A stretch of 64,000 nucleotides of DNA from assembly GCA_028822645.1 (NCBI GenBank), contig JAPKDG010000005.1, forward strand, positions 1 through 64,000, read 5' to 3'. The translations under genes were made by a program, and so were the position numbers. Positions 52,542 through 63,900 of this stretch are shown here, one piece after another (the first letter of the stretch is position 1; each line of letters begins with the position of its first letter). The stretch is from Longimicrobiales bacterium. GTDB lineage: Bacteria; Gemmatimonadota; Gemmatimonadetes; Longimicrobiales; Gaopeijiaceae. The notes under the pieces are model-generated. The model was not told the origin of the DNA, ran no database searches, and saw only the letters and a list, made by a program, of their open reading frames with translations.

Positions 52542-54398
52542 TTAGTTATTTAAGACCCACCTGATCCCATAAATAGTCCGAAATCTCGGTTGTATAAGCC
52601 CAGGAAAATCATAGTTATCACTCTTGCCCAAAATGTTTTCCCAACGGATGAAGATATTAACAGTCACAATGCGTACCTGCATGTAGGCAAACCATTTTTG
52701 AGACGCCGCTACTCTAGTTAATTCAGTTGAATTTGACTCCAAAGTCCTTAGCAACATTGAATCTCTTCCTATTACACCCACCTTACCCCAAACCTCCAAA
52801 TTCTCTGATTCCTTGAAGAGGCCATGGTAAGTCAAGGCGCCTTTCCAAGCCGTCTTAGGAAGATACGACATCTCTTCCTCCCATATCTGACCTGTACCTT
52901 CAATCCCAAACCCATTGATTGGAGTAGGCATCACTATTCCCATTTCATATCCGTTTTGGATTTTTCCCGGGAGTGACACTACTCTTTTTTCCAAAGAGAA
53001 ACCTAAGGGGCGAAGTGAGTCTGCTGAAGAAGATAAGATAGCTGCTGAAACGTCCACCCCATTCCAAGAGAAATTGACTCCAAGGCGACTCCCATTCTGT
53101 TTTGTGAATCTTTCTAAATTCTCTCCCAGTGTATCGGCTTCTCCCAATCCAGATCCTATCTCGGTTTCCCCAATAAACGGTGACCCCACAGTTCCATCTT
53201 CAAGGCTGCCAAATAATGAAAGCCCGAGAAAAGGGCCTGTTACAGCGTGAATGCCCAGAGACGATACACTACGAGTAGACCAATGTTCGCCTCGCAGAAA
53301 ACCTTCCACTGTTAGAAGGTTCGCGTAGCTACCACCTAGTTCTAGATCATAGGTTTTTCTCTGTAAATTGCGGCCAGGGAAGAACCTCACATCTCCTTTT
53401 GCCCACAACCCACCATTCTCATAACTAGTCCTCGCACCCAGTTGATTTCTAGAGACATCAAAGTTTTCATTTTCAGAATTATTCTGAGCTCCAGACAGTG
53501 AAGACCCACCCACAAATGCTTCTCCAATTAGCCCATCCAACAATCGCCATCGGCCACGGACATTCCAGTCATTTCTTTTCATCTTTTTTGGGAAATTTAC
53601 ATTGTTATTTTGAGGGGCAGAGCTCCTGAATTCTGCCACCAACCCACCTTTGCTACCCCTAAGAAGTGCATAACGAACTCCAACTCCACTTAAGGATCCC
53701 GGGTTTCGGAAGTCAGTGCCTCGCGTTTCAAGGCGGTCCATAGCGAATGTTAAGGATCCCCCTAAGACGTCGGGGTGTACCAATTCTGCTCTGAGCAGAT
53801 TGGTGCCTAAATCCCCGGTGCCAATTTGAATCACTGTCTCAGGTATTGATTCAGTTGGTGCCAAGCTCTGCAGCTCTATTCTCAAACCTGTCATTCGACG
53901 CTCGATACGAACTTCTTTTATTCCTGCCAAGGTTATTCTCGAAAGGTCTGGAACTCCCGTATCCAAGGGTGTCCATTCAAAACCATCCCAAAATATCTTG
54001 ATATTGCCAGAGGCAAGGCCAAAAGAAACCGCTGTTTCAGGAGCACCATAATCTCCGCCTTTTAAGCTCACTATCCCGGGTGTGAGTTCAACCAGCTCTG
54101 CTAAGGTCAGAGCACTCGAGGAGAGCATGGCTTTCCTATCCCAAGACCAAATACCAGCTTTGTAAGAAGCAGGAAACGCTTCTATTATTTGGGGCAACTC
54201 TTTTACTATCTTCGCTATAGAATCACCGGTGGAAACTATAGAATCTTGTCCGGCTATCTCCAACTGGTTACTCAAAGTGTCTGCAGGCAGAGAAATCGTA
54301 TCGGGAACTTGACCGAGTAGAACATTCGGAATGACAAGCAAAATTACAGAAATGCTGGCCAATTTAAAAATGAGGTATAATCGAAAGCCTACATTCAC
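52542..54398 (-). CDS. Outer-membrane protein with TonB-receptor-like plug and barrel
   Basis: About 618 residues. A signal peptide ([20 protein letters not shown], continuing to Gln near 30) leads to a plug-like segment, LAELVELTPGIVSLKGGDYG, then a long series of alternating polar and hydrophobic strands ending YGIRWVLNN with a conserved-type final strand. This resembles TonB-dependent receptors. The barrel is shorter than usual and I see no clear TonB box, so transport may be TonB-independent. GTG at 54398 overlaps the pepA stop by 4 nt; an ATG at 54419 is an alternative. The substrate is unknown. Confidence 0.72.
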   Translation of the reverse strand: MNVGFRLYLIFKLASISVILLVIPNVLLGQVPDTISLPADTLSNQLEIAGQDSIVSTGDSIAKIVKELPQIIEAFPASYKAGIWSWDRKAMLSSSALTLAELVELTPGIVSLKGGDYGAPETAVSFGLASGNIKIFWDGFEWTPLDTGVPDLSRITLAGIKEVRIERRMTGLRIELQSLAPTESIPETVIQIGTGDLGTNLLRAELVHPDVLGGSLTFAMDRLETRGTDFRNPGSLSGVGVRYALLRGSKGGLVAEFRSSAPQNNNVNFPKKMKRNDWNVRGRWRLLDGLIGEAFVGGSSLSGAQNNSENENFDVSRNQLGARTSYENGGLWAKGDVRFFPGRNLQRKTYDLELGGSYANLLTVEGFLRGEHWSTRSVSSLGIHAVTGPFLGLSLFGSLEDGTVGSPFIGETEIGSGLGEADTLGENLERFTKQNGSRLGVNFSWNGVDVSAAILSSSADSLRPLGFSLEKRVVSLPGKIQNGYEMGIVMPTPINGFGIEGTGQIWEEEMSYLPKTAWKGALTYHGLFKESENLEVWGKVGVIGRDSMLLRTLESNSTELTRVAASQKWFAYMQVRIVTVNIFIRWENILGKSDNYDFPGLIQPRFRTIYGIRWVLNN

Positions 54399-55885
54399 TC
54401 CGCTCGACTCCGAACCCATTCTATCAAAAGCCTTGTAGGAAAACCTAATGCTCCCTTTCTCTGGTAGGAAAGTTTGCCTTCGCCGTAAGCTGTTCCTGCA
54501 ATATCCAGGTGAGCCCATTTGTAATCACTTACAAACTCCTTCAAAAAACAGGCGGCGGTAATAGTCCCTGCAGGTCTTCCACCTATGTTGGACAAATCCG
54601 CCACTTCACTTTCTAATTGCTGGCGGTATTCATCCCAAAGAGGCAATGGCCAGCACCGTTCTCCAGAGCGTCTTCCTGCTATTTCTAGCTCTTTAACAAG
54701 ATCCTCATCAGTCCCCAAGACTGCAGCGGCATTATGCCCTAAAGCAATGATTACTGCTCCTGTCAGCGTGGCACAATCCACAATCGCAGCAGGCTTAAAA
54801 CTCTGAGCATAGGAAAGGGCATCCGCAAGAATCAATCTACCCTCAGCATCTGTATTGATCACCTCAATGGTTTTCCCTTCCCTGGATCCGATTATATCTC
54901 CAGGTTTCATCGCCGCTCCATTGATTAGATTCTCTGAACATGGAATCAGACCTACGACGTTTTTTTGTATTCCTAGAGCGGCTACCCCCTGAAGTGTAGC
55001 TATCACCGATGCTCCTCCAGACATATCGAAAATCATGTCTTCCATCCCACCGGAAGGCTTGATCGATATACCACCCGAATCAAAGGTTAATCCTTTACCC
55101 ACTAATACAAGTGGGGAATCATTAGAATCTCCACCAGCATGCTCAAGTATTATGAACCGAGGCTCCTCACTTGACCCTCGTGATACAGCTAAGAGCGCTT
55201 GCATGTCATTTTCTTTGATTTCAGTTGGACCCATTACCGTTACTTTTAACCCATACTGACAGGCCATTTTTGAGGCCTCTTTAGCAAGATGAGTAGGAGT
55301 TGCTATATTGCCAGGTCGAGATTGAAGAGTCCGGGCGAAATTAGCTGCTTCTCCTATTATTTTCCCCGCCTCGATCCCTGCTTTTGCTTCCGCAACAATC
55401 TCTTCTCCTGCTAACATCTCCAGACTCTGTAAAATTTCATCTTTGCTTTTTTTAAGATCGGTTTTCATCTCATTATAATGCCACTCTGCCAGCACTGCGC
55501 CTTCCACAATTGCCTGGTAAGATTCCTCCGCTACTTCTGATTCCAAACATCCTGGATAAATTGTCAAGCTGGAAACACCCAGAGATTCTGCTCCCCTGAT
55601 AGCATGACCTCCAAAACGCCTAAGCAATTCGGAGTCAAGTAAAGATTTTTCGCCCAGGCCGACAAAAAGAATACGTTTGGGCCCCACACCAGATTTCAGA
55701 TAAATAAGTAGTGACTCGCCCATCTTAGCTTTGATGTCTTCCTTTAAAAACGCCCTTTCAACCTCATGAGTGAGTTCATCAGGAATACTAGGAAAGCCAG
55801 AGCCATTTTCTTCATATACCGGCAAAACTAACAGTGGCGTAACGTGCTCTCTGATTTCTTTAGGATGGAGATGGATTACGTCCAT
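54395..55885 (-). CDS. pepA: Cytosol aminopeptidase (M17 leucyl aminopeptidase)
   Basis: 496 residues. [20 protein letters not shown] (Lys and Asp metal ligands) and [18 protein letters not shown] (Asp, Glu and catalytic Arg) are the M17 motifs; the N-terminal macrodomain-like region is present. It removes N-terminal residues, notably Leu, from peptides in the cytoplasm. Its start overlaps the icd stop by 10 nt and its stop overlaps the barrel-protein gene by 4 nt, so the three genes form one unit. PepA can also bind DNA in some bacteria; nothing here shows that. Confidence 0.94.
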   Translation of the reverse strand: MDVIHLHPKEIREHVTPLLVLPVYEENGSGFPSIPDELTHEVERAFLKEDIKAKMGESLLIYLKSGVGPKRILFVGLGEKSLLDSELLRRFGGHAIRGAESLGVSSLTIYPGCLESEVAEESYQAIVEGAVLAEWHYNEMKTDLKKSKDEILQSLEMLAGEEIVAEAKAGIEAGKIIGEAANFARTLQSRPGNIATPTHLAKEASKMACQYGLKVTVMGPTEIKENDMQALLAVSRGSSEEPRFIILEHAGGDSNDSPLVLVGKGLTFDSGGISIKPSGGMEDMIFDMSGGASVIATLQGVAALGIQKNVVGLIPCSENLINGAAMKPGDIIGSREGKTIEVINTDAEGRLILADALSYAQSFKPAAIVDCATLTGAVIIALGHNAAAVLGTDEDLVKELEIAGRRSGERCWPLPLWDEYRQQLESEVADLSNIGGRPAGTITAACFLKEFVSDYKWAHLDIAGTAYGEGKLSYQRKGALGFPTRLLIEWVRSRAE

Positions 55886-58128
55886 ACTGTGGTCCTAGGT
55901 TTAGAAATATTTTCAACAATTTCATTGAACGATAAACTAGGTCGCATAGCCACTGAGGTTTTATCAGGTTCTGGTTTGTAATATCCACCAATATCCTGAG
56001 GTTCACCCTGTACTGCATACAATTCGTCTAGGATACGATCTGAATTTTCAGCAAATGCATTGGCTATGGGAAGAAAATGACTACTCAGTTTCGGGTCTTG
56101 TTCTTGTTCAACCATCGCTTCAGCCCAATACAATGTCAGATAAAAAAGACTGCCTCTATTATCTAGTCCATGGACTTTTCTAGAAGGAGAACGATTGTTG
56201 TCTAAATAAACTCCTATCGCCTTGTCGAGCGCTTGCCCCAAAATATTTCCTCCTACATCCCCAAACTGATCTCCTAAATGTTGCAGAGAAGAAGCCAGGG
56301 CCATATACTCGCCCAAAGAATCCCACCTCAGGTGACCTTCTGATTCAAACTGTTGGACATGCTTCGGTGCTGATCCTCCAGCTCCAGTCTCAAAAAGACC
56401 TCCTCCATTCAGGAGAGGCACAATAGAAAGCATTCGAGCGCTTGTGCCTATCTCAAGAATTGGGAATAAATCAGTAAGATAGTCTCTCAAAACATTCCCT
56501 GTAACCGAGATCGTATCCTGACCTTTTCGTATCCTCTCCAAAGAAAAATTCATAGCATCAACTGGAGCAAGAATCTCTATCTGGAGCCCATCAGTGTCAT
56601 GCTCTTTTAAATACTTATGGACCTTGTATACCAATTGATCGTCATGGGCTCTGGAAGAGTCTAGCCAGAAAACCGCAGGAGTACCTGTAGATCGAGCCCT
56701 TTGGACAGCTAGCCGCACCCAATTCCTCACTGGTATATCCTTCGTTTGACATGCCCGCCATATATCCCCTTCATCCACCTCACTTTCGAGTAGGATGGCA
56801 CCATTTTCATCTAAGATTCGAACAGTCCCCGCACTCTTGATTTCAAAGGTTTTATCGTGTGATCCGTACTCCTCTGCTTTCTGTGCCATCAAGCCAACAT
56901 TTGAGACACTACCCCTTCTGGCAGGATCATACTGACCATGGTCCTGACAGTCCTTAACAACAGCATCGTATATGCCCGCATAGCTAGAATCAGGGATTAC
57001 AACCTTACAGTCTTCGAGATCCCCCTTCACATTCCACAATCTTCCAGAATCTCTAATCATGGGTGGTATCGAAGCATCAATAATAACATCACTAGGCACA
57101 TGTAGATTTGTTATACCCTTACTGGAATCCACCATAGCAATGTCCGGCCCATCTTGATAACAAGTGTCTATATCATTTTGTATTTGTACTCTCTCATCCT
57201 CTGGAAGAGTTCTAACCTTATCTAATAGATCACCCAATCCATTGTTTGGATTTACACCCAAACTAGTCAGTATAGAGGTATGCTTTTCAAGCATTTTTGC
57301 AAAAAATACCTTCACGCAATGTCCGAAGATAATGGGGTCAGCGATCTTCATCATGGTCGCCTTCAGATGTAAAGAAAATAAGATTTTCTTCTCTTTTGCA
57401 TCCGATATTTCGTCGCGAAGAAAATCGATAAGTTTATCTCTGCTCATAAAAGTGCAATCCAATACTTCTTCCGCTTCCAAGGCAAGAGACTCTATTAAGA
57501 TGGTTTTGCTGCCATCACTGGCGATATGCTCGACAGTTGCAATAGTTGGGGTATCTATGGTTATCGAAACTTCGTTATGATAGAAATCACCAGAGTCCAT
57601 TGTCGCCACATGCGTGCTGGAAGTGCTCGGCCATTCTTTCATATTCGGAGGGTTTTTCTTCGCGAATTCCTTGACTGAATCGGGAGCCCGCCGATCAGAA
57701 TTCCCTTGCCGGAGTACCGGATTCACCGCGCTACCTTTTACTGAGTCATAGCGTGCTTTAATTTCTTGTTCATCTTGATTGGCTGGATCTTCTGGATAAT
57801 CTGGTAGTCGGTAACCTTTTTCTTGAAGCTCCGATATACAAGCCTTCATCTGAGGGATAGAAGCACTTATGTTGGGCAACTTAATAATGTTTGCCCGAGG
57901 GCTTTCAACCAAATTCCCCAAATCTCGAAGATCGTCGTTGACCCTTTGGCCTTCATCAAGAAAATCTGGAAAGACAGCTATAATTCTTCCCGCCAGAGAA
58001 ATGTCTCTAGTTTCTATCCGAATTCCAACCGCACTTGCAAATGCACGGACGATCGGTAAAAAAGCGTAAGTTGCCAAGGCGGGAGCTTCATCCGCCCAAG
58101 TATAGGTAATCGAAGGTGATGAGCTCAT
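55876..58128 (-). CDS. icd: NADP-dependent isocitrate dehydrogenase, monomeric type
   Basis: About 750 residues, the normal length of the monomeric enzyme (Icd2 type), roughly twice the dimeric one. [20 protein letters not shown] opens the protein. [18 protein letters not shown], with Ser, Asn and Arg residues that bind isocitrate, and the [22 protein letters not shown] segment follow. It oxidises isocitrate to 2-oxoglutarate, making NADPH. ATG at 58128 has GAGGA about 11-12 nt upstream; the frame goes on to 58173. It is divergent from imuB and shares its promoter region. Confidence 0.93.
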   Translation of the reverse strand: MSSSPSITYTWADEAPALATYAFLPIVRAFASAVGIRIETRDISLAGRIIAVFPDFLDEGQRVNDDLRDLGNLVESPRANIIKLPNISASIPQMKACISELQEKGYRLPDYPEDPANQDEQEIKARYDSVKGSAVNPVLRQGNSDRRAPDSVKEFAKKNPPNMKEWPSTSSTHVATMDSGDFYHNEVSITIDTPTIATVEHIASDGSKTILIESLALEAEEVLDCTFMSRDKLIDFLRDEISDAKEKKILFSLHLKATMMKIADPIIFGHCVKVFFAKMLEKHTSILTSLGVNPNNGLGDLLDKVRTLPEDERVQIQNDIDTCYQDGPDIAMVDSSKGITNLHVPSDVIIDASIPPMIRDSGRLWNVKGDLEDCKVVIPDSSYAGIYDAVVKDCQDHGQYDPARRGSVSNVGLMAQKAEEYGSHDKTFEIKSAGTVRILDENGAILLESEVDEGDIWRACQTKDIPVRNWVRLAVQRARSTGTPAVFWLDSSRAHDDQLVYKVHKYLKEHDTDGLQIEILAPVDAMNFSLERIRKGQDTISVTGNVLRDYLTDLFPILEIGTSARMLSIVPLLNGGGLFETGAGGSAPKHVQQFESEGHLRWDSLGEYMALASSLQHLGDQFGDVGGNILGQALDKAIGVYLDNNRSPSRKVHGLDNRGSLFYLTLYWAEAMVEQEQDPKLSSHFLPIANAFAENSDRILDELYAVQGEPQDIGGYYKPEPDKTSVAMRPSLSFNEIVENISKPRTTVWT

Positions 58129-58277
58129 TAAGTATCGCTTTCCTCGTTTACAGTCATAGTAACTAGTACACATTTAGATGACCAATTTGACCTAAAAATC
58201 AGTCTAAATAAGGCCAAAAGATAGTCGGGAATTCACGATATTCCAATGACCACAAAAATCTTCCCTTATCCATCCCC

Positions 58278-58307
58278 TTGCTTAATAACAAAAATAAGGG
58301 GTAATTT
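58278..58307 (+). promoter_or_regulatory. Putative imuB promoter
   Basis: TTGCTT (58278-58283), 18-nt spacer, TAATTT (58302-58307). Transcription would begin at about 58314, right at the 16-bp direct-repeat box, so a bound repressor would block initiation. A 7-bp inverted repeat CCCTTAT/ATAAGGG (58263-58269 and 58294-58300) overlaps it. Confidence 0.4.
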
Positions 58308-58312
58308 CTATT

Positions 58313-58328
58313 TTCGGTTTTTATTCGG
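58313..58328 (+). promoter_or_regulatory. Shared 16-bp direct-repeat box (imuB copy), candidate SOS-type operator
   Basis: TTCGGTTTTTATTCGG: two TTCGG half-sites 11 bp apart, one helical turn. The exact reverse complement lies at the dnaE2 promoter (60955-60970). The box is 28 bp upstream of the imuB ATG and just after the proposed -10. A tandem half-site with 11-bp period resembles in architecture the GTTC-N7-GTTC LexA site of Alphaproteobacteria, though the half-site sequence differs. Confidence 0.65.
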
Positions 58329-58355
58329 TATGGATGAACTTCTCATGAATTCCCT

Positions 58356-59624
58356 ATGACTAAATGCTTTGAAAAAGGGCAAACGTTATGTATTTGGTTT
58401 CCGATGTTCGAGCTTGGATTAGAACTTATGCGTAAACCAGCTCTACAAAATATTCCTATTGCTCTCTTGAGTCCCAAGAGAATTAACAGGCGAACGGTAT
58501 GGCAATGTTCCAAGCAAGCACTAGGCATGGGAATATACCTAGACCAAGCTGTCTCCCAATCTTTTTCTTTCTGTCCAACTTTAATAGTGCTAGAACCTGA
58601 TCTTGATTACTACAATAGCGTGCAAACAAATGTCCTGAAGACCTTATCCCACATAGGTCCAGACGTAGAATATGCTGGACATGGACGATTCTACATTAAT
58701 GTAGATGGATTACAGAATTTTCATAAATCCCAACCCTGCCGAGTAAAAGAAAAAGTGCACATATGCTTGAACCAATTCCCCCATGCATTGGTGCGTTCCA
58801 TAAAAATTGGGTGGGCCAAGGGAAAATTTGCATCCTGGATAGCTGCGACAAAAGCTAATCCTGACCAACCAACTATCGTTGAAGACCAGAAATTAGCTTC
58901 ATTCTTGAAACCTTCTCCTGTCTCTCTCTTACCAATTGATAGATATATGCTTAGGAATCTCCAGCGACTAGGCATTCAAACTCTTGGCGATTTGACTCTT
59001 CTTTCAACTTCAGCTCTAGTCAGACAATTCGGGGAGGAAGGAAGAACAGCACGAATGTGGGCTACTGGAGAACAGATAGATCTTGTCCAACCCAATCATT
59101 CCCTTGAACATATCCGTCATTCGATAGACTTCCCTACACCAATTGGACATATAGAGATTCTTTGCAGGTCCCTAGGGAAACTTCTGGAAACCGCCCTAGA
59201 AGATCTTAAACACCGAGGCCAGGGTGTCCAAGGTGTCCGTATCACAGCTTCGTGGGAAGAAGGATCTTGGTCGTTGAATCATGTGCTGCGGAATCCCTCG
59301 ACATCCCATAAAGACATCTATCGTGCTATAACCAGTCAAATATTCCTCTCTCCACCTGCTTGTTCCATAGATAAGCTCATATTAGAGTTTTTCCAATTTT
59401 ATACTTTCGAGCCACAAGAACATTTCTTCAATCATACGAAAGCTCATCGGGGAACATCTCCCAACAAAGAAATGACAAAAGGAATGATTACACTTCCACT
59501 ACGGGAAGCTATAAAGGAAATGAAATTGAGAATGGGCTTTTCTCCTCTTTACCGTATCGTAGAGATTGATCCATTGTCACGTATTCCAGAACGACGACAT
59601 GCTCTATTGAATCTTGACATTTAA
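58356..59624 (+). CDS. imuB: ImuB-like Y-family polymerase homologue, catalytically inactive
   Basis: 422 residues. The N-terminal TLCIWFPMFELGLELMRKP is the ImuB opening; the DxD acid pair of Y-family polymerases is replaced by hydrophobic residues, and the usual SxDE motif is changed (GHGRFYINVDGL, about residues 109-120). A helix-hairpin-helix region (NLQRLGIQTLGDLTLLSTSALVRQFG) is near residue 205 and the tail ends with DPLSRIPERRHALL. ImuB is not a polymerase itself but bridges DnaE2 and the beta clamp during error-prone lesion bypass. No imuA lies next to it. There is no clear Shine-Dalgarno. Confidence 0.85.
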   Translation: MTKCFEKGQTLCIWFPMFELGLELMRKPALQNIPIALLSPKRINRRTVWQCSKQALGMGIYLDQAVSQSFSFCPTLIVLEPDLDYYNSVQTNVLKTLSHIGPDVEYAGHGRFYINVDGLQNFHKSQPCRVKEKVHICLNQFPHALVRSIKIGWAKGKFASWIAATKANPDQPTIVEDQKLASFLKPSPVSLLPIDRYMLRNLQRLGIQTLGDLTLLSTSALVRQFGEEGRTARMWATGEQIDLVQPNHSLEHIRHSIDFPTPIGHIEILCRSLGKLLETALEDLKHRGQGVQGVRITASWEEGSWSLNHVLRNPSTSHKDIYRAITSQIFLSPPACSIDKLILEFFQFYTFEPQEHFFNHTKAHRGTSPNKEMTKGMITLPLREAIKEMKLRMGFSPLYRIVEIDPLSRIPERRHALLNLDI

Positions 59625-59672
59625 ATCTTCCTACCCTGGCTACAAAAATCTTTGGAACACGAGGATATAATC

Positions 59673-59972
59673 ATGATCAATTCCCCAGATTCAAATGAAA
59701 AAAACAAATACTATAATCATAATATCCAGATACGTACCCTTGACCTTCCTCTCCCCATTAAAGTCGAGCTAGACCAGATTGGGCTACCTATATATTACTA
59801 CTCTAAAAATAGGAAACGCTTAAAAATTTCTATTATCCGAGACCGATGGAGAATAGACGACGAATGGTGGCGGAAACAGCTATCTAGGAAATATTTCACT
59901 ATTGTTTTAGAGAATGGATTAATAATAACCATATTTCAAGATCTACTATCACAAAAATGGTATAGTCAGTAG
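59673..59972 (+). CDS. DUF6504-like small protein of the mutasome locus
   Basis: About 99 residues. IIRDRWRIDDEWWRKQLSRKYF (about residues 53-74) followed by FTIVLENGLIITIFQDLLSQKWY is, from memory, the core of the DUF6504 family, which tends to sit beside ImuB-type genes. No catalytic motif is visible; the Trp/Arg-rich core could be an interaction surface. ATG at 59673 is chosen because GAGG lies 8 nt upstream; the frame runs back to a TTG at 59652. It follows imuB by 48 nt and is very likely co-transcribed. Confidence 0.7.
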   Translation: MINSPDSNEKNKYYNHNIQIRTLDLPLPIKVELDQIGLPIYYYSKNRKRLKISIIRDRWRIDDEWWRKQLSRKYFTIVLENGLIITIFQDLLSQKWYSQ

Positions 59973-60027
59973 ATCTTAGAACCCATTGATTCTCAAAATA
60001 TAATCTCAGTTCTTACTTCACTTATTC

Positions 60028-60855
60028 TCACTCGCTACCAATCAGCTTAGACCAACCTTGAGAATACAGGCCTGCAAAGCGTGGCAGATACCCAGGATAC
60101 TGAGATCCTATAGCTTTCAATTTGTTTCCATCCACTTCTACGATTGCCAATGGGTCAGTTCCTTCGAAAAGGATTTCACCGTCAGGCGCGACCGCCAGAG
60201 ATGGACCGCCAATGTCTACCCCAAACTCAGAAAACGGTCGGTTTACAGATATGAGATAAGCTTCAGACATAATAGCATTAGCCCTGAGAATTAGCTTCCA
60301 GCGTTTATACGTCTCACTAGATGTGGCGCGTGGCACCAAAAGTAACTCTGCACCTTGTGCACGAAGAATCTGAGCTCCTTGTGGGCGCTGGATATCAGAA
60401 CAAATCTGGATACCTATAGTAACCTCAGACATCGGAATAACCGTTGGAGGATCAGTTCCGGGTATATAATGTGAGGTTTCCCAATAACCTTTTTCTTCAG
60501 GAAGATGAATCTTACGATATTGGCCTATCAATCGGCCATTACGATCATAAAAAAGAGCTGTATTATACCTTTTGCCTGTTTTCGAATCAGTGACAATCGC
60601 CCCTCCTAGTAAAGCAATACCTGCTTCTGTGGCCACTCTAGAGAGTATTTGCTGACGTGGCCCACCCGAAGGTTCTGCGTCTTCTTCAATGGATTCACGA
60701 GTAGCTGGAGACCAAGGATTAAGAGGAAGTTCCGGAAGGACAGCCAAGGTTGCACCTAAATCCTTGGCTTCCAGTAAATAATCTCTGAGACGCAAATGAT
60801 CTAAATCCTCTAAAAATACATCTGTTAACAGAGCTACCAAAATACGATCGTCCAT
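60028..60855 (-). CDS. Carbon-nitrogen hydrolase (nitrilase superfamily)
   Basis: About 275 residues. The catalytic triad is readable: Glu in AVLPELPLNPW, Lys in GQYRKIHLPEEKGYWE, and Cys in IGIQICSDIQRPQGAQIL. These enzymes hydrolyse nitriles, amides or N-carbamoyl compounds; the substrate cannot be told. ATG at 60855 has GAGGA 7 nt upstream. It lies between the DUF6504-like gene and dnaE2 on the opposite strand, so it splits the mutasome, and its promoter region abuts the dnaE2 operator. Confidence 0.88.
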   Translation of the reverse strand: MDDRILVALLTDVFLEDLDHLRLRDYLLEAKDLGATLAVLPELPLNPWSPATRESIEEDAEPSGGPRQQILSRVATEAGIALLGGAIVTDSKTGKRYNTALFYDRNGRLIGQYRKIHLPEEKGYWETSHYIPGTDPPTVIPMSEVTIGIQICSDIQRPQGAQILRAQGAELLLVPRATSSETYKRWKLILRANAIMSEAYLISVNRPFSEFGVDIGGPSLAVAPDGEILFEGTDPLAIVEVDGNKLKAIGSQYPGYLPRFAGLYSQGWSKLIGSE

Positions 60856-60916
60856 CAATCTTTCCTCTTTCCACAATCTGTATCCTCACCAATACAGAAA
60901 AAGATATTTATTTTCA

Positions 60917-60945
60917 TTGCCCACAACAACCAGGGAAACTATACT
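60917..60945 (+). promoter_or_regulatory. Putative dnaE2 promoter
   Basis: TTGCCC (60917-60922), 17-nt spacer, TATACT (60940-60945). Transcription would start near 60952, only about 24 nt before the ATG. The 16-bp box follows immediately. The match to sigma-70 consensus is good. Confidence 0.55.
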
Positions 60946-60954
60946 TCCTTTTAC

Positions 60955-60971
60955 CCGAATAAAAACCGAAT
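60955..60971 (+). promoter_or_regulatory. Shared direct-repeat box (dnaE2 copy), candidate SOS-type operator
   Basis: CCGAATAAAAACCGAAT: two CCGAAT half-sites 11 bp apart. Its first 16 bases are the exact reverse complement of the imuB box at 58313-58328. It lies 10 bp after the proposed -10 and ends 4 bp before the ATG, so a bound protein would block transcription start. The location leaves no room for a Shine-Dalgarno, hence a short-leader or weakly translated message is likely. Confidence 0.65.
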
Positions 60972-60975
60972 ACTT

Positions 60976-63900
60976 ATGCTTAAACATTCTCCTTACATTG
61001 AATTACACTGCCACTCAGGATTTTCATTCTTGGATGGAAGTTCACATCCCCAAGAATTAATACTTGAAGCTTTAAAGATAGGATATCCTGCTATAGCCCT
61101 AACTGATCACAATGGATTATACGGATCTATGGAATTCGCACACGAAGCACATAAAAATGGAATCCAAGCGATCACTGGATCCGAGGTTACAATCTCGCTA
61201 GACATAAGCGATGTCCCCAAAAAACTAAGTTCATTGACCATGCCCGATGAAAAAAATAGCGCTTTATTTAAGGAATGTCATTTAACTATCCTGGCTGAGA
61301 ATGCCGTGGGCTATTCCAATCTCTGCAAACTTATAAGTGAAGCACATCTTAAAAAAAATTCCCCCCATCCCTACGTTATGCTTTCTTCGTTACTAACTCA
61401 AACAGAAGGGCTCATCATACTCACTGGTTGCCATAAAGGACCTCTTTCAATGGCGCTCGAAGACAGTTTTCATACCGCAGAAATTCTCATCCGAAAGTTT
61501 AAGAATTCCTTGGATCCAGGACAATTATTTATTGAAATTCAAGATAATGAAAGGATAGGAGACAAGTATCGAAATAAACGCCTTGGATGCCTCGCAGATC
61601 GCTTCGACATCCCCTTGGTTGCCACCGGAAACGTTCACTACCATCACTCAAGCCGAAGCCGAATCCAAGATGTTTTGGTGTCCATTAGAAATCGAACTAC
61701 CCTAGACGGATCCCACAGATGGAGACGCCCAAACACCCAATTTTATCTTGCTTCTTCAGAAGAGATGTTTCATCGTTTCCAAAGCCGACCCGACGCCTTG
61801 AAACAAACTCTAAAAATCGCAGAAAAATGCGCGAATTTTGATCTTACTCAAGACCTCGGATATACCTTCCCAAATTTTCATAAAAACAGTCAAAAGAAAG
61901 CTCTAGAACTACTCAAATCCAAATGCCTGTCACAACTGTACAAATATTACGAAGGATCACCACTAGAAAATGAAGCTCGCCAACGTCTCTGCCAAGAACT
62001 TTCCCTCGTAGACACCCACAACCTAGCAGGTTTTTTTCTCATCTATAGTGAAATCATAGAACTCGCTGAAGAAGTTTCTTCGAAACTGCGGATAGGCGTC
62101 CCGAGGAATCAGAGTGGACTCTCTCCAGGTAGAGGGAGAGGATCCTCGGTATCTTCCATCATTTGCTATCTCGTCGGACTTTCCCATATAGATCCTGTTA
62201 AATCGAACCTATTCCTTGGTCGTTTTCTCAACGAGAACATGCAGACCATACCAGATATCGATCTCGATTTTCCAAGAGAAATCAGACAAGAACTAATGCT
62301 GCAGATCTCCAAAAAATACGGGAATGAACACGCTGCTCTCGTATGCTCATTCTCTACATACCGAATACGCTCTGCTATCCGTGAAATCGGAAAAGTACTA
62401 GGTGTTCCAATAGAAATATTAACCAAGATATCCAAATCAACAGAGTACCATTCAGAAAAATCTCTTCCAGAAATCCTCAAACCCATCTCAGAATTCTCCC
62501 TAAAAACTACATCCCCATTGTGGAAACATTTCTATCAGCTTGTCAAAGACATCCAAGGCCTTCCTCGCCACATTTCTCAACATGTCGGTGGAATGATAAT
62601 TTCGAGTCGTCCCCTAACAGAAATGGTCCCCCTAGAGCCAAGTATCCGAGGAGATCGAATCCTTTGTCAGTGGGATAAAGATTCCTGCAATGACGCTGGA
62701 TTCATAAAAATAGATTTCCTCTCTTTAGGCATGCTTTCTCTCGTAGATGAAACGATCGATTTAATTTCCACTCGACATTCTTATGTTCCTAATCTCTCTC
62801 GCATTAATTTCGAAGACCAAGAAATTTATGATCAAATTTGCTCAGGTGAAACGATCGGAACATTTCAGTTAGAGAGTCGAGCGCAAATCCAGATGGGGCG
62901 TCGCATACAACCCCGCGACCTTAATGATTTAGCCATTCAAATCGCCATTGTTCGCCCAGGCCCCATTTTAGGTGGCGCAATTAGCATGTATATACGCAGA
63001 AGAGAGCTCTCACGAAACAACCCCGATTATGTCATTCAATACGAACATCCCCTCTTAGAAGAAGTCTTGGGAGAAACATTGGGTGTAATTGTTTTTCAAG
63101 ATCAAGTCTTACAAATTTGTCGATATTTAGCGGGTTTCTCTGATGGAGAAGCTGACGGTCTGCGAAGATCCCTGAGTCGGAAGCGTTCCAAACAATCTAT
63201 AGAATTATATTGGAAGCCATTTCGAAACGGCTGTAGATCACAGAACATTGATGAATCTATCGCTAAAAAAATATTCCAACAAATAATAGCATTTAGCGGC
63301 TTCGGATTCCCCAAATCTCATGCCGTCGCATTTTGCTTACTAGCATACCAATCGGTTTGGCTTCGTCACTACTATAGCACTGAATACTATGTTGCCCTCT
63401 TCAACAATCAACCCATGGGATTCTACTCACTAGATGCTCTAAGTAGAGATGCACAGCGCCAGGGAATACGAATCCTTCTGCCAGATATTAATCTCAGTCA
63501 AGCCAAGTGTGTCCCAGAAAATTCAGAATTGAGAATCGGCCTAGGACTAGTAAAAGGATGGGGGATGAAAACTGCAATAGCGGTAATAATAGAAAGACAA
63601 AGACATGGATTATTCAGATCTTTGTCGGAATTCCTTCAAAGGATGCCTCGATCCTTGAATAGAGATATGCTCGAAAATCTCATTTTAGTTGGAGGATTTA
63701 AGGGTTTTGGATTGACTCGCAGAGAAATTTTATGGCAGTTGGGATTGTGGATAGGCCCTAGAGAAAGTCTGAGGCCTGCGACAGTGAAGAGGAAGCAGAT
63801 TCAAACCGAACTGAGACTGGAAGATCCTAATACAGTAATCACATTCCCAGATCTCACAGCTACTGAACAAATGGTTATGGAATATCGCATGCTTCATTTC

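Noticed and set aside
58263-58300. Inverted repeat CCCTTAT/ATAAGGG as an operator
   Set aside because: Short arms in AT-rich DNA and not repeated at dnaE2; weaker than the 16-bp box nearby.
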